A stretch of 64,000 nucleotides of DNA from a bacterium. GTDB taxonomy: Bacteria; Armatimonadota; Zipacnadia; Zipacnadales; UBA11051. The stretch lies in NCBI GenBank assembly GCA_021372615.1, contig JAJFUB010000169.1, positions 1 to 64,000 of the forward strand. Reading direction: 5' to 3'. Below the pieces are notes generated by a model, which was not told the DNA's origin, searched no databases, and saw only the letters and a program-made list of their open reading frames with translations. Shown here one piece after another: positions 54,923 to 63,308 of the stretch; the first letter of the stretch is position 1; each line of letters opens with the position of its first letter. Both the position numbers and the translations under genes were made by a program.

Positions 54923-56029
54923 ATGCGACCGACAGTGGTCTGGTTTGGCCTGTTGGCAGTGCTGCTCAGCCCGTTCGCGGCGCTCTCGGCGCCGACAACC
55001 ATCGCCGATGGAACGCCCATCGTCCTGCAGCTCCCCACGTCTCTGACGTCCGGTGTCCCCAAGGTCGGCACACCCGTGCCGCTCATCGTGCGCGACACCG
55101 TCCACGACGCCTCCGGTCAGATGCTGGTGGGTAACGGCGCTGTCGCGTCCGCAACGGTCACGCTATCGAGGGGAGCGAAGCGGCTGTTGCAGCCGGGCGC
55201 ACTGGACTTCATCGTCAAGTACGTGTCTGCAGTGGATGGCACGAGGCTGATCGTGCGGGGCATGCAGCACAAGGTCGGCACGACGGTGCGGCCGGCCGCC
55301 CGCATGGGGATCGCGTTCTTCCTCAAGCCCCTCATGCTGGCTAAAGGGAAGAACGTGACAATCCCCGCAGGCCTGCAGTTCCCCGTGTATGTAGACGGCG
55401 ACCAGAAGCTCGAAGGGGCCTCCGCTCCGGATGCCCCCCTCCCCCTGGTCACGACCGACCTCGTGAGCCTGTGTGCGGGTTCAGACAACGTCACATACAG
55501 CTTCACCCTGACCAACCCAAACAGCGCCCACGGGCTGCGCGGCGCCGCGGTAACCGCTGCGGTGCTCGATGCCAGTGGGGCGGTGATCGGTACCAGTGCC
55601 AGCCTCGACCCCGGCGACCCGCAGCAAGTGATCTGCGCGCTGCAGCCAGGCCAGACCCGGACATATGTCAGGCGGGTCGGTTTCCAGGGGACTTACGGGG
55701 GAACCCAGGTCCACATCGCGCAGCCATGGGAGAAGTGGACCGAGCCCCAGGCTCCGCCGGCCGGAGTCCGGGTGCTCTATTCGGAGTGGCAGGGCGCGAG
55801 CGCCATCAAGGGCATGGTCCGCAACGAACAGCAGACCGCACTCCGGAACGTCCAGATCATGGTGACGGTGCGCCAGAAGGGCGCCATCGGCGCGATGGGT
55901 CTGGCGACCCTCGACCGCCTCGACGCCGCCACCAACCGCGACTTCCGGGTTGACCTGGTTGGCTCTACGGAGCCCGGCGGACCGTACGACATCACAGTTG
56001 AGGCGCAGCCCGTACCACCGAAACCGTGA
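54923..56029 (+). CDS. Secreted protein of unknown family
   Basis: 368 residues from the ATG at 54923 (GGAGG upstream). The signal peptide runs to about residue 23. Residues 30-170 read like a beta-rich domain (GTPIVLQLPTSLTSGVPKVG, VASATVTLSRGAKRLLQPG, FFLKPLMLAKGKNVTIPAG). Residues 190-365 look like two Ig-like or FxLYD-type folds (VTYSFTLTNPNSAHGLRGAA, IKGMVRNEQQTALRNVQIMV). No catalytic motif is present. It may be a periplasmic binding or scaffolding protein. The 321 bases after it (56030-56350) show no gene. Confidence 0.7.
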   Translation: MRPTVVWFGLLAVLLSPFAALSAPTTIADGTPIVLQLPTSLTSGVPKVGTPVPLIVRDTVHDASGQMLVGNGAVASATVTLSRGAKRLLQPGALDFIVKYVSAVDGTRLIVRGMQHKVGTTVRPAARMGIAFFLKPLMLAKGKNVTIPAGLQFPVYVDGDQKLEGASAPDAPLPLVTTDLVSLCAGSDNVTYSFTLTNPNSAHGLRGAAVTAAVLDASGAVIGTSASLDPGDPQQVICALQPGQTRTYVRRVGFQGTYGGTQVHIAQPWEKWTEPQAPPAGVRVLYSEWQGASAIKGMVRNEQQTALRNVQIMVTVRQKGAIGAMGLATLDRLDAATNRDFRVDLVGSTEPGGPYDITVEAQPVPPKP

Positions 56030-56350
56030 TCGCTCGCAGTGGCAGCACAGACGAGGCGGCCGGCGCCGGAACTCCTGGTGGGATCTGCTCTTGAGTACGC
56101 CCCGGTTCTCCAGGCTGATCATGCAGGCGTGCACGCAGCCTCGGCCGCAGCGCACGGCGCTGAGAGACCTCACCGCGGATGGCACAGACACGGGGGCTGG
56201 GGCAAGCGACCGACAGTGACACGGCGTCTGGCGCCGCTCTGAGGCACCGCTGCTCGCGCCGAGAGCGAGGGCCGGTGTGTATCTCACGAAGCGTCGCGCA
56301 CGACACCCAGGACCTGTCTCTCCTAGTGCGCAGACTTGTGCACGTCAGTA

Positions 56351-57265
56351 CTACCCCTCGTCCGCCACGTCCTCGGGGAACGTCCCGCCCCATACGTAGT
56401 ACCCGCGCCGCTGCCCCTGTGTGCGAGCCCAGCGCGAGAACGAGGCGGGGCTCGAGAACCCCAGCGTCGCAGCGATCTGGTACTGTCGCAGGCCGGCGTA
56501 CACCAGCTCATGCACGCGCCGCCACCGGCACTCATCCAGGTAGTCCTGCACCGTGCGGCCCGTCCAATGGCGGAACAGCCGCATGAAGTGCGACTTGCTG
56601 TAGCCCGACACCCGGGCCAGCTCGGCGGGCGTGAGCTTCGCTCCGCCCGTCTCCTCCATCATCTCCTGGACCATCCGCACGATTCGCTGCTGCACCCGGC
56701 CCTCGGGGAAGCGGTCCGACTCGTCCCCCTGGCTGATGAGCGCCGCGACGAGCAGTTGCACCCCGGCGTGCAGTTGCATGCTCCGCACATCCGTCCGCCG
56801 GGCTCCGGCTTCGAGCAGGTCCACCACCGGGTTGGCGACCATGAGCCCGCTGTCCTCGGCCATGACCAGGTGCCCCATCGTCTTGCGACCCCGGGGCAGG
56901 TCCGGCCGGAACTGCGTCACCCGCGCCACGAACTTCCGCCCCATCAGCACGATCCACAGCATCTCCGTCTCCTGCCCCCACTCCGGCATCTCCAGGTCGT
57001 GGGTCTCGTTCGGGCCAAAGCAGAAGATCGTCCCGGAGGTGTACGGGTAGACCCGCCCCTCGTAACCCATCAGCCCACACCCCCTCAGCACCACCATGAC
57101 CTCCGTGTGGCTGTGGCTATGCGAGTGGTCGGCCATCCAGCGCTTGTGCCGACGGTCCTCCACCCACTCCACCTCGCGGGGAATCTGCCGCGACACGAGG
57201 CGCCAGCGGCGCCAGTCCAGCAGGATGTCGAGCATCGCGGGGGTGAAAAAGCGGTTTCTTCTCAT
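56351..57265 (-). CDS. AraC-family transcriptional regulator
   Basis: 304 residues. The N-terminal cupin (about 40-120) has HSHSHSHTEVMVVLRGCGLM and YPYTSGTIFCFGPNETHDLE, the ligand or dimer domain. The C-terminal double HTH (about 205-285) has LTPAELARVSGYSKSHFMRL, FRHWTGRTVQDYLDECRWRR, and QIAATLGFSSPASFSRW. It probably responds to a sugar-like ligand and controls itself and the divergent aminotransferase gene through the inverted repeat at 57271-57327. Confidence 0.9.
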   Translation of the reverse strand: MRRNRFFTPAMLDILLDWRRWRLVSRQIPREVEWVEDRRHKRWMADHSHSHSHTEVMVVLRGCGLMGYEGRVYPYTSGTIFCFGPNETHDLEMPEWGQETEMLWIVLMGRKFVARVTQFRPDLPRGRKTMGHLVMAEDSGLMVANPVVDLLEAGARRTDVRSMQLHAGVQLLVAALISQGDESDRFPEGRVQQRIVRMVQEMMEETGGAKLTPAELARVSGYSKSHFMRLFRHWTGRTVQDYLDECRWRRVHELVYAGLRQYQIAATLGFSSPASFSRWARTQGQRRGYYVWGGTFPEDVADEG

Positions 57266-57270
57266 TTCGA

Positions 57271-57327
57271 CCCCGAAATAGCAACATTGGTTAACTTCAG
57301 TCGCATCGGTATATTGGCTTTTCGGGG
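57271..57327. promoter_or_regulatory. Promoter and candidate operator between araC-like and DegT genes
   Basis: On the plus strand, TTGGTT (57287-57292), 17 bases, TATATT (57310-57315) gives a good sigma70 promoter for the aminotransferase. It is bracketed by CCCCGAAA (57271-57278) and its exact complement TTTCGGGG (57320-57327), placed just above the -35 and about at the start site. The patch is AT-rich compared with its surroundings. Confidence 0.65.
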
Positions 57328-57386
57328 CGGATTTCCTACCATGTCCTCAGCCCGATCCGGGCCAATGCCATTCGGAGGCCAAGCCC

Positions 57387-58634
57387 ATGCCTGCGCCCCT
57401 CGCCCTCACCGGCGGCAGCCCCGCCGTCACCCTCAAGCCCCAGCCCTGGCCCCTCATCGGCGATCAGGAGGTCCAGTGGATGGAGGAGGTCGTCCGCTCC
57501 GGCAAGTGGAGCTGGATGGGCCCCCACGAGACCGCCTTCACCGAGGAGTTCCGCCAGTTCCTGGGCGCCAACTACGCCATGTGCGTATCCAACGGCACCG
57601 TCTCGATCCAGTGCGCCCTGCAGGCGGTCGGCGTGGAGCCGGGCGATGAGGTCATCGTCCCGGGCCTGACATGGGTCGCCACCGCCCAGGCCGCCCTGGA
57701 CATCGGCGCCCAGGTGGTGCTGGTGGACATTGACCCCGAGACGCTGTGTCTGGACCCGCAGGCCGTCGCCGCGGCCCTCACCCCCCGGACGAAGGCGATC
57801 ATCCCCGTCCAGCTCTACGGCTGCATGTGCGACATGGACGCCCTGGGCGAGCTGGCCCGCAAGCATGACCTGAAGATCGTCGAGGACGTCGCTCACCAAC
57901 ACGGGAGCCAGTGGCGGGGCGTCGGCGCCGGGGCCCTGGGCGACGCCGGGAGCTTCTCCTTCCAGCAGTCGAAGGTCCTCACCAGCGGCGAGGGCGGGTT
58001 CGTCACCTGCCGGGACGAGGAGGCCTTCCAGGTCGCCTTCGCGCTCAAACAGGTCGGCTGGACGCCCCCGCCGGACATGAAGCCGGCCGGGCATTACGGC
58101 CACAACTACCGCATCACCGAGATGCAGTGCGTGCTGCTGCGGGGCGGCCTGTCGCGCCTGCAGGCCCAGACCGAGCAGCGGGACGCCAACGTCCAGGCCC
58201 TCGCCGCCGGGCTGCAGGCCCTCGGGGGACCGCTCCGGGCTGCCCGCCGCGACCCGCGCGTCACCCGCCAGGCCTACTACGCCATGACCATGGTCTTCGA
58301 CCCCGCGCCGGCCGAGGGCGTCACCCGCAGCCAGTACCTGCAGGCCCTAGCCGCCGAGGGCTTCTACGCCGGCGAGACGTACGACCCAGTCTACCGCAAC
58401 CCGCTGCTCAACCTGTACGACCGCACCAGCCCGATCCCGTACCGCCAGGACGTGCCGCAGGACTACGCGAGCCTGCGCCTGCCCGGCTGCGAGCAGGCCA
58501 AGTGTGAGACAGCGGTCGTGATGAGCCACACGCAGCTTCTAGCCGAGCAGGCGTTCGTCGGGCAGTTGCTCGAGGCGGTGGGGAAGGTGAACGGGCAGCT
58601 CGAGGCGGTCAGGAAGCACTTCGCCAGCCAGTAG
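57387..58634 (+). CDS. DegT/DnrJ/EryC1/StrS-family aminotransferase
   Basis: 415 residues. PLP enzyme of fold type [46 protein letters not shown] with the pyridine-contacting Asp167, and the Schiff-base lysine Lys196 in [14 protein letters not shown]. The EDVAHQHGS and Gln-Gln-Ser-Lys variants are like the subgroup that includes scyllo-inosose and 3-amino-5-hydroxybenzoate aminotransferases. It moves an amino group onto a keto-sugar or cyclitol; the substrate is unknown. GGAGG lies before the ATG. It is divergent from the AraC gene. Confidence 0.9.
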   Translation: MPAPLALTGGSPAVTLKPQPWPLIGDQEVQWMEEVVRSGKWSWMGPHETAFTEEFRQFLGANYAMCVSNGTVSIQCALQAVGVEPGDEVIVPGLTWVATAQAALDIGAQVVLVDIDPETLCLDPQAVAAALTPRTKAIIPVQLYGCMCDMDALGELARKHDLKIVEDVAHQHGSQWRGVGAGALGDAGSFSFQQSKVLTSGEGGFVTCRDEEAFQVAFALKQVGWTPPPDMKPAGHYGHNYRITEMQCVLLRGGLSRLQAQTEQRDANVQALAAGLQALGGPLRAARRDPRVTRQAYYAMTMVFDPAPAEGVTRSQYLQALAAEGFYAGETYDPVYRNPLLNLYDRTSPIPYRQDVPQDYASLRLPGCEQAKCETAVVMSHTQLLAEQAFVGQLLEAVGKVNGQLEAVRKHFASQ

Positions 58635-58660
58635 GGCAGTCTGTGCTGTCGTGTATGCGA

Positions 58661-58675
58661 GCGGTCACCGACCGC
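58661..58675. repeat. GCGGTC-ACC-GACCGC hairpin repeat, copy 6
   Basis: Same core as at 113, in the gap after the aminotransferase gene. A related inverted half (GCGACCGCTCGC) follows about 35 bases on. Confidence 0.85.
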
Positions 58676-58748
58676 GATCTGGCCGGACAGGTCGCGGCTG
58701 GCGACCGCTCGCAGAGGTTCCGCGCCGCTTCGCTTGGGCAGGTGGTGG

Positions 58749-58776
58749 TTGCGTGGCGCCCGGTCTTGGGTATAAT
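58749..58776 (+). promoter_or_regulatory. Promoter of the last pilin gene
   Basis: TTGCGT, 16 bases, TATAAT. The predicted transcript begins with a GCGCCCC-TTGC-GGGGCGC hairpin (58783-58800), just before the ribosome site. Confidence 0.68.
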
Positions 58777-58822
58777 ACCTGTGCGCCCCTTGCGGGGCGC
58801 TATTATTGTGAGAGGTGACAGC

Positions 58823-59473
58823 ATGACCAGACGTGGCTTCACGCTGATTGAATTGCTGGTTGTGATCGCGATCATTGCTATCCTGGCAGCCATTCTCTTT
58901 CCCGTATTCGCCAAGGCGCGCGAGAAGGCCCGGCAGTCGAGCTGCCAGTCGAACCTCAAGCAGATCGGCATCGCCTGGCTGATGTACATCCAGGACTACG
59001 ACGAGACCTGTCCGCCACTGTACATCCCCACTCCCGGCTACTCGGGCAACTACCTGCATGTGCCCGAGCTGCTGTACCCGTACCAGAAGAACGCGCAGAT
59101 CTGGCGCTGCCCGAGCGAGTCGGCCTCGTACCAGACCTTCGACAACAGCATCCAGTGCACGTACGGCTACAACCAGAGCCGCTTCGCCGGCAAGACGGAC
59201 TTCGACTCCGGCACCATCGGCCTGGCGGCGCTGGAGGACCCGGTGGGCACGATCATCTTCATTGATGACACCAATCTGTACGCGGGCCCGTACAGCCCGG
59301 CGGTCGCCGCCGGCTACAACCCGGCGCAGGGCGTGCTCAACAGCGAGAGTGACACGACCGGCACCCGCGCCAAGTCGCGGCACAACGAGATGTACAACAT
59401 CGCCTTCGCGGACGGCCACGTGAAGTCCATGAAGGACACGTATTACCGCAACTGGTCGTACTGGATGGACTAG
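58823..59473 (+). CDS. Pilin-like protein, isolated copy near 59 kb
   Basis: 216 residues from the ATG at 58823 (GAGAGGTGACAGC upstream; leader MTRRG). It has the standard helix and [14 protein letters not shown], then [21 protein letters not shown] (in parts), closest to array member 7. The tail is [20 protein letters not shown], with KS in place of KW. A hairpin at 59503-59532 (GGGGCGGACGCCA/TGGTGTCCGCCCC) follows it. Confidence 0.87.
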   Translation: MTRRGFTLIELLVVIAIIAILAAILFPVFAKAREKARQSSCQSNLKQIGIAWLMYIQDYDETCPPLYIPTPGYSGNYLHVPELLYPYQKNAQIWRCPSESASYQTFDNSIQCTYGYNQSRFAGKTDFDSGTIGLAALEDPVGTIIFIDDTNLYAGPYSPAVAAGYNPAQGVLNSESDTTGTRAKSRHNEMYNIAFADGHVKSMKDTYYRNWSYWMD

Positions 59474-59502
59474 GCGCAGGCGAGGGGGACTGAGACGCAG
59501 TT

Positions 59503-59532
59503 GGGGCGGACGCCAGCGATGGTGTCCGCCCC
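59503..59532 (+). terminator. Hairpin after the isolated pilin gene
   Basis: GGGGCGGACGCCA with TGGTGTCCGCCCC, 13 bp with one G-T pair and a 4-nt loop. Confidence 0.6.
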
Positions 59533-59670
59533 GGCGGTTCTGAGGGGGCAGGGGGTAACGGCCGTCGAGCAGCGACAGGTGCTCGCAGGACTGCAGTCAG
59601 TGGGAGGCGAATACGATGGTGCGGCACCAGCGGCGGGAGCCGCGGGCCAGCACGAGCAGGAGGGTGTGCC

Positions 59671-60912
59671 ATGGCGGACCTGTGGCCTGCCAGCGGCGGT
59701 GTGCCTCGCGTCGAGTCACTGCGTGTGCAGAACTACCGCGCACTGCGTGACATAGAACTCAAGAGCCTCACCCCCCTAACGGCATTCGTGGGGGCGAATG
59801 GTAGCGGCAAGTCCACCGTGTTTGACGTGTTCGCCTTCCTATCCGAGTGCTTCACCGAGGGGCTGCGCCGCGCTTGGGACCGACGAGGGCGCTTCCGGGA
59901 GTTGAGGTCCAGAGGCGCCGAGGGACCAGTGGTCTTCGAACTCAAGTACCGGGAGAAGCCGCGCGACCCACTGATCACCTACAAGTTGTCGGTGGACGAG
60001 AACCTGCAGGGGCCATTTGTCGCCGAGGAGTCCCTGCGATGGCGCAGGGGCGCACACGGCAAACCCTTCAGGTTCCTCAGCTTCCACTCTGGCAGTGGGG
60101 AGGCGATTAGCGGGGAGATGCCTGACGAGAAGGATGAGCGAGCACACGAGCAGCTCTCGTCGCCGGACATGCTTGCCGTCAACAGTCTGGGTCAGTTCCA
60201 GAGGCACCCTCGTGTGAGCGCCTTGCGCGACTTCATCACCGGCTGGTACCTTTCCTACCTCTCCGCTGACGATGCACGGGGGACACCCGAGGCGGGTCCG
60301 CAGGAGCGGCTCACCCCACACGGTGACAACCTCGCCAACGTGATGCAGTTCCTCAGCGAGCAACATCCGCAACGCCTGGACGTCATCCGGCAGACCCTCA
60401 TCGCCCGCGTACCCCGGCTCGAAGGCATACAGGCCCGCCCGATGGACGACGGACGCCTGTTGCTGCAGATCAAGGACGCGCCGTTCGACCGCCCGATCAT
60501 GGCCAAGTGGGCCTCCGACGGCACACTCAAGCTGCTGCAGTATCTCGTCGTGCTCTACGATCCTGTGCCCCCAAAGCTCATTGGGATCGAGGAACCCGAG
60601 AACCACCTGCACCCGCGGCTGCTGCCGGGCCTCGCTGAGGAGTGCCGCAAGGCCGCTGACCGGGCCCAGGTTCTTGTCACAACGCATTCGCCCTTCTTTG
60701 CCGACGCACTACGGCCTGAAGAGGTCTGGGTGCTGTACCGCGACAAGGCCGGCTACACGCAGGCGAGGAGAGCGGCCGACATGCAGGGCATCCCGGACTT
60801 CATACGCGAGGGCGCCCAACTGGGTGATCTGTGGGTGGAGGGGTTCTTCGAGGTTGGTGACCCGCTGAGGGATTCCGGCGGTCCGGCCGCCCTGGGGGGG
60901 AGGGGGGAGTAG
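59671..60912 (+). CDS. AAA family ATPase (AAA_21/OLD-like) of a two-gene pair
   Basis: 413 residues, with GGAGGG before the ATG. RecF/SMC-like ATPase: [16 protein letters not shown], Walker [10 protein letters not shown] (41-49), an ABC-signature-like [12 protein letters not shown], Walker [14 protein letters not shown], and the switch His in [10 protein letters not shown]. There is no fused nuclease domain, in contrast to OLD proteins. The partner gene begins four bases after the stop and encodes a DUF4276 protein with TOPRIM-like acidic motifs. Such split ATPase plus TOPRIM pairs occur in anti-phage systems; the role here is inferred. Confidence 0.85.
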   Translation: MADLWPASGGVPRVESLRVQNYRALRDIELKSLTPLTAFVGANGSGKSTVFDVFAFLSECFTEGLRRAWDRRGRFRELRSRGAEGPVVFELKYREKPRDPLITYKLSVDENLQGPFVAEESLRWRRGAHGKPFRFLSFHSGSGEAISGEMPDEKDERAHEQLSSPDMLAVNSLGQFQRHPRVSALRDFITGWYLSYLSADDARGTPEAGPQERLTPHGDNLANVMQFLSEQHPQRLDVIRQTLIARVPRLEGIQARPMDDGRLLLQIKDAPFDRPIMAKWASDGTLKLLQYLVVLYDPVPPKLIGIEEPENHLHPRLLPGLAEECRKAADRAQVLVTTHSPFFADALRPEEVWVLYRDKAGYTQARRAADMQGIPDFIREGAQLGDLWVEGFFEVGDPLRDSGGPAALGGRGE

Positions 60913-60916
60913 CGGC

Positions 60917-61528
60917 ATGCATCTGGAGGTTCTCCTGGAGGAACCATCGGCCGAAGCAGCCCTGGACAACCTGCTGCCTGCGCTGCTACCTGAAGGCACG
61001 ACATGGCGTTTCCACGTGTTCAGTGGGAAATGGGATCTGCTACGCCACCTAACGAGTCGTCTCAGGGGCTACGCGACTTGGCTGCCAGATGACTGGCGCA
61101 TTCTCGTGCTGGTCGACCGCGACGGTACCGACTGCGAACAGCTCCTGGAGCGACTCGAGCGGAGCGCCGCAGCCGCTGGCTTGGCCACGAAGTTGAGCCA
61201 CCGTGGAGGCAGGTTTGCTGTGCTCAACCGCCTTGCCATCGAGGAACTGGAAGCGTGGTTCTTTGGCGATGTGGAAGCACTGAGTCAGGCCTACCCCGGC
61301 GTGTCCCCACACCTGGCGCATCGCCGGGGCCTGCGGAGCCCTGACCAGATCGCCGGCGGCACATGGGAGGCGCTGCAGCGCGAACTCCAGCGTGCCGGCC
61401 ACTACCGCAACACGGGCCTGCCCAAGATCGAGGTGGCCACCAATGTGAGCCGACACATGGTTCCAGCGCGCAACACCTCGCGCAGCTTCAAGGGACTCGT
61501 ACTGGGCCTGCGCGCCCTGATGGCGTAG
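60917..61528 (+). CDS. DUF4276 protein, TOPRIM-like partner of the ATPase
   Basis: 203 residues. It begins LEVLLEEPSAEAALDNLLPA, with paired Glu where TOPRIM nucleases have theirs. WRILVLVDRDGTDCEQL supplies the DxD-type second motif. The LAIEELEAWFFGD segment and a basic C-terminus complete the DUF4276 pattern. It could be a nuclease effector controlled by the ATPase encoded four bases upstream. It could also be a non-defence helper, as the family has no firm biochemistry that I know of. Confidence 0.82.
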   Translation: MHLEVLLEEPSAEAALDNLLPALLPEGTTWRFHVFSGKWDLLRHLTSRLRGYATWLPDDWRILVLVDRDGTDCEQLLERLERSAAAAGLATKLSHRGGRFAVLNRLAIEELEAWFFGDVEALSQAYPGVSPHLAHRRGLRSPDQIAGGTWEALQRELQRAGHYRNTGLPKIEVATNVSRHMVPARNTSRSFKGLVLGLRALMA

Positions 61529-61555
61529 GGTCCCGACTGCCCGAGAGGCTGGCCC

Positions 61556-62473
61556 CTACACCATCCTGCGCACCGCCTCCACCACGTGCGGGGCCGTCAG
61601 GCCGAACTTGTCCAGCAGCCACTCGTGCGTGCCGACCAGGGAGACGTACTGGTCCGGCAGCGCCAGGCGCTTGAACTTCCTGGGAGCTACGCCCTCATCG
61701 CAGAGGACCTCGGCCACCGCCGACCCCAGGCCGCCGCTGAGTTGGTGCTCCTCGATCGTCAGGATGCCGCCCGTCTCCTGCGCGGCCCGCACGATCGCCT
61801 CGCGGTCAATGGGCTTGACGGTGTGCATGCTGATGAGGCGGACGTGGATGCCCTCGGCGGCCAGTTGCTGCGCGGCGGCGTGGGCCTGGTTGACGATGGT
61901 GCCGGTGCCGATGATCGTCAGCGCGTCGCCGTCCTGCACCTGCAGGGCCTTGCCGAACGCGAAGTCAATCGGCCCGCTGTGCACCGCTGGCTCCTTCTTG
62001 TAGCCGCAGCGGTAGTAGACCGGGCCGTCGTGGGCGATGGCGGCCCGGGTGGCCTCCGCCGCCTCGGCGAAGTCGCACGGGGCGACCACGATCATGTTGG
62101 GCAGAGCCCGCATGATGGCGAGGTCCTCGGTCGCCTGGTGGCTGACCCCCAGCGGCCCGTACGCCAGCCCCCCGCCGATGATGACGATCTTGACGTTCGC
62201 ATTGTGGTAGCAGACATCGTTGCGGATCTGCTCCAGGCAGCGCAGCGTGGGGAAGTTGGCGATGGAGTACGTGACCGCCAGGTTGCCCTCCATGGCGATG
62301 CCGCAGGCCACGCCGGTCATGTTCTGCTCGGCCACGCCGCAGTTGAAGAAGCGTTCGGGATAGGTGTCGCGGAAAGGCTCGATCTCGCCATAGCCGATGT
62401 CGGCCAGGACCATGTAGATGCGCGGGTCCTCGGCGGCGAGGTCGAGTAGGACCTTATTGAAGACGCTTCTCAT
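61556..62473 (-). CDS. Transketolase C-terminal section
   Basis: 305 residues. Equivalent to the pyrimidine-binding and C-terminal domains of transketolase/DXS: NCGVAEQNMTGVACGIAMEG holds the catalytic Glu that activates thiamine diphosphate, and GPLGVSHQATEDLAIMRALP and GTGTIVNQAHAAAQQL follow. It must pair with the N-terminal section at the window end to form an active enzyme. Usually the two genes are adjacent; here an 800-base toxin-antitoxin segment separates them. Confidence 0.92.
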   Translation of the reverse strand: MRSVFNKVLLDLAAEDPRIYMVLADIGYGEIEPFRDTYPERFFNCGVAEQNMTGVACGIAMEGNLAVTYSIANFPTLRCLEQIRNDVCYHNANVKIVIIGGGLAYGPLGVSHQATEDLAIMRALPNMIVVAPCDFAEAAEATRAAIAHDGPVYYRCGYKKEPAVHSGPIDFAFGKALQVQDGDALTIIGTGTIVNQAHAAAQQLAAEGIHVRLISMHTVKPIDREAIVRAAQETGGILTIEEHQLSGGLGSAVAEVLCDEGVAPRKFKRLALPDQYVSLVGTHEWLLDKFGLTAPHVVEAVRRMV

Positions 62474-62497
62474 GGCAGACTCCCCGAAGTAGGTTGT

Positions 62498-62890
62498 CTA
62501 GACGACGGCGGATTGCTTGCGGGCGGCAGGACGCGCGGGCTTCGCCGGCGCTTGCCTGGCCCGCGTGCGCGTGGGCTTCGGTTCGCTGTACAGCGGGTCC
62601 GGGTAGGGCCTCATGGCAAAGGCGAGTTGCAGGTCCAGGGCATGGCACAGCCGGAAGGCCGTGCGGAGGGTGATGTTCTCGGGGTTGTTGAGCACACGCG
62701 AGACGTAGGAGGGCTTGAGCTGGGCGCGACGAGCCAACTCGGCGCGGGTCACGCCCTGGCGCTCCATGCCCTCCAGGATGGCCTGCGTGTACTCCATGAT
62801 GGCGTACATGAACCCCTCGCCGGGGACGCGCCGGGCATTGCGCTCGAACTCCTTGGTGTAGTCGTACAGTACGCGCGGGGCCTTACTCAT
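62498..62890 (-). CDS. HigA-like XRE antitoxin
   Basis: 130 residues from the ATG at 62890, overlapping the end of the toxin gene by eight bases. A helix-turn-helix of the XRE type occupies about 45-95 (VTRAELARRAQLKPSYVSRV, NNPENITLRTAFRLCHAL). The C-terminal 35 residues are Arg/Ala/Pro rich. It would neutralise the toxin and bind the operator at 63272-63285. Toxin-first order and overlap match higBA modules. Confidence 0.85.
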   Translation of the reverse strand: MSKAPRVLYDYTKEFERNARRVPGEGFMYAIMEYTQAILEGMERQGVTRAELARRAQLKPSYVSRVLNNPENITLRTAFRLCHALDLQLAFAMRPYPDPLYSEPKPTRTRARQAPAKPARPAARKQSAVV

Positions 62891-63269
62891 CTTGGCTGAT
62901 CCACTCCTGTCGAAGACGTGCGACACGCTCGAAGTCCTGTCTGGGCAAGGACGGCCCGCTCTTGACGCGGTGCAGGCACAAGACCAGTTCGCGTCCGCGC
63001 AGGAACCCCAGCAAGCGATGGTCGCCCTTGCGCAGTTCCCACTGGTCCTCCCAGGTGCGTATCGCCCTGAGCCACGTGGCAGGCGCATGATGGAAGTTGT
63101 CAGCGCAGAACAGCAGTATCCTGCGCACGTCGGCGTACAGGTGCTGGTCGGTGCGCAGCGTCTCGCGGAGGAACTCGTAGACCTCGCTGTGACTGTCAAC
63201 CGCGAGGGCGAACACGATGACCTGTCGGCCCTCGACCAGCGGGATGACTTGCAGTGTGTGCTCATCCAT
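62883..63269 (-). CDS. HigB/Gp49-like toxin
   Basis: 128 residues. The C-terminal half has the RelE/Gp49 pattern: TWEDQWELRKGDHRLLGFLR (Trp-Glu-Leu-Arg strand), ELVLCLHRVKSG, and a closing helix LPRQDFERVARLRQEW. HigB-type toxins cut mRNA on the ribosome. The N-terminal half is less typical. It is first in a two-gene unit with the antitoxin. An AT-rich palindrome lies just upstream of its ATG. Confidence 0.8.
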   Translation of the reverse strand: MDEHTLQVIPLVEGRQVIVFALAVDSHSEVYEFLRETLRTDQHLYADVRRILLFCADNFHHAPATWLRAIRTWEDQWELRKGDHRLLGFLRGRELVLCLHRVKSGPSLPRQDFERVARLRQEWISQDE

Positions 63270-63271
63270 GA

Positions 63272-63285
63272 TAACTTATAAGTTA
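63272..63285. promoter_or_regulatory. TAACTTATAAGTTA palindrome, candidate toxin-antitoxin operator
   Basis: A perfect 14-bp palindrome ending two bases upstream of the toxin ATG, in strikingly AT-rich DNA. It includes CTTATA/TATAAG that could serve as a -10. This fits autoregulation by the antitoxin, which is the norm for such modules. Confidence 0.6.
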
Positions 63286-63308
63286 ACTCCCGTCAACGCT
63301 CCCTTCGC

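Noticed and set aside
59501-59755. Short open frame across the start of the AAA ATPase gene
   Set aside because: It overlaps the terminator hairpin and the ATPase start in another frame and has no ribosome site.
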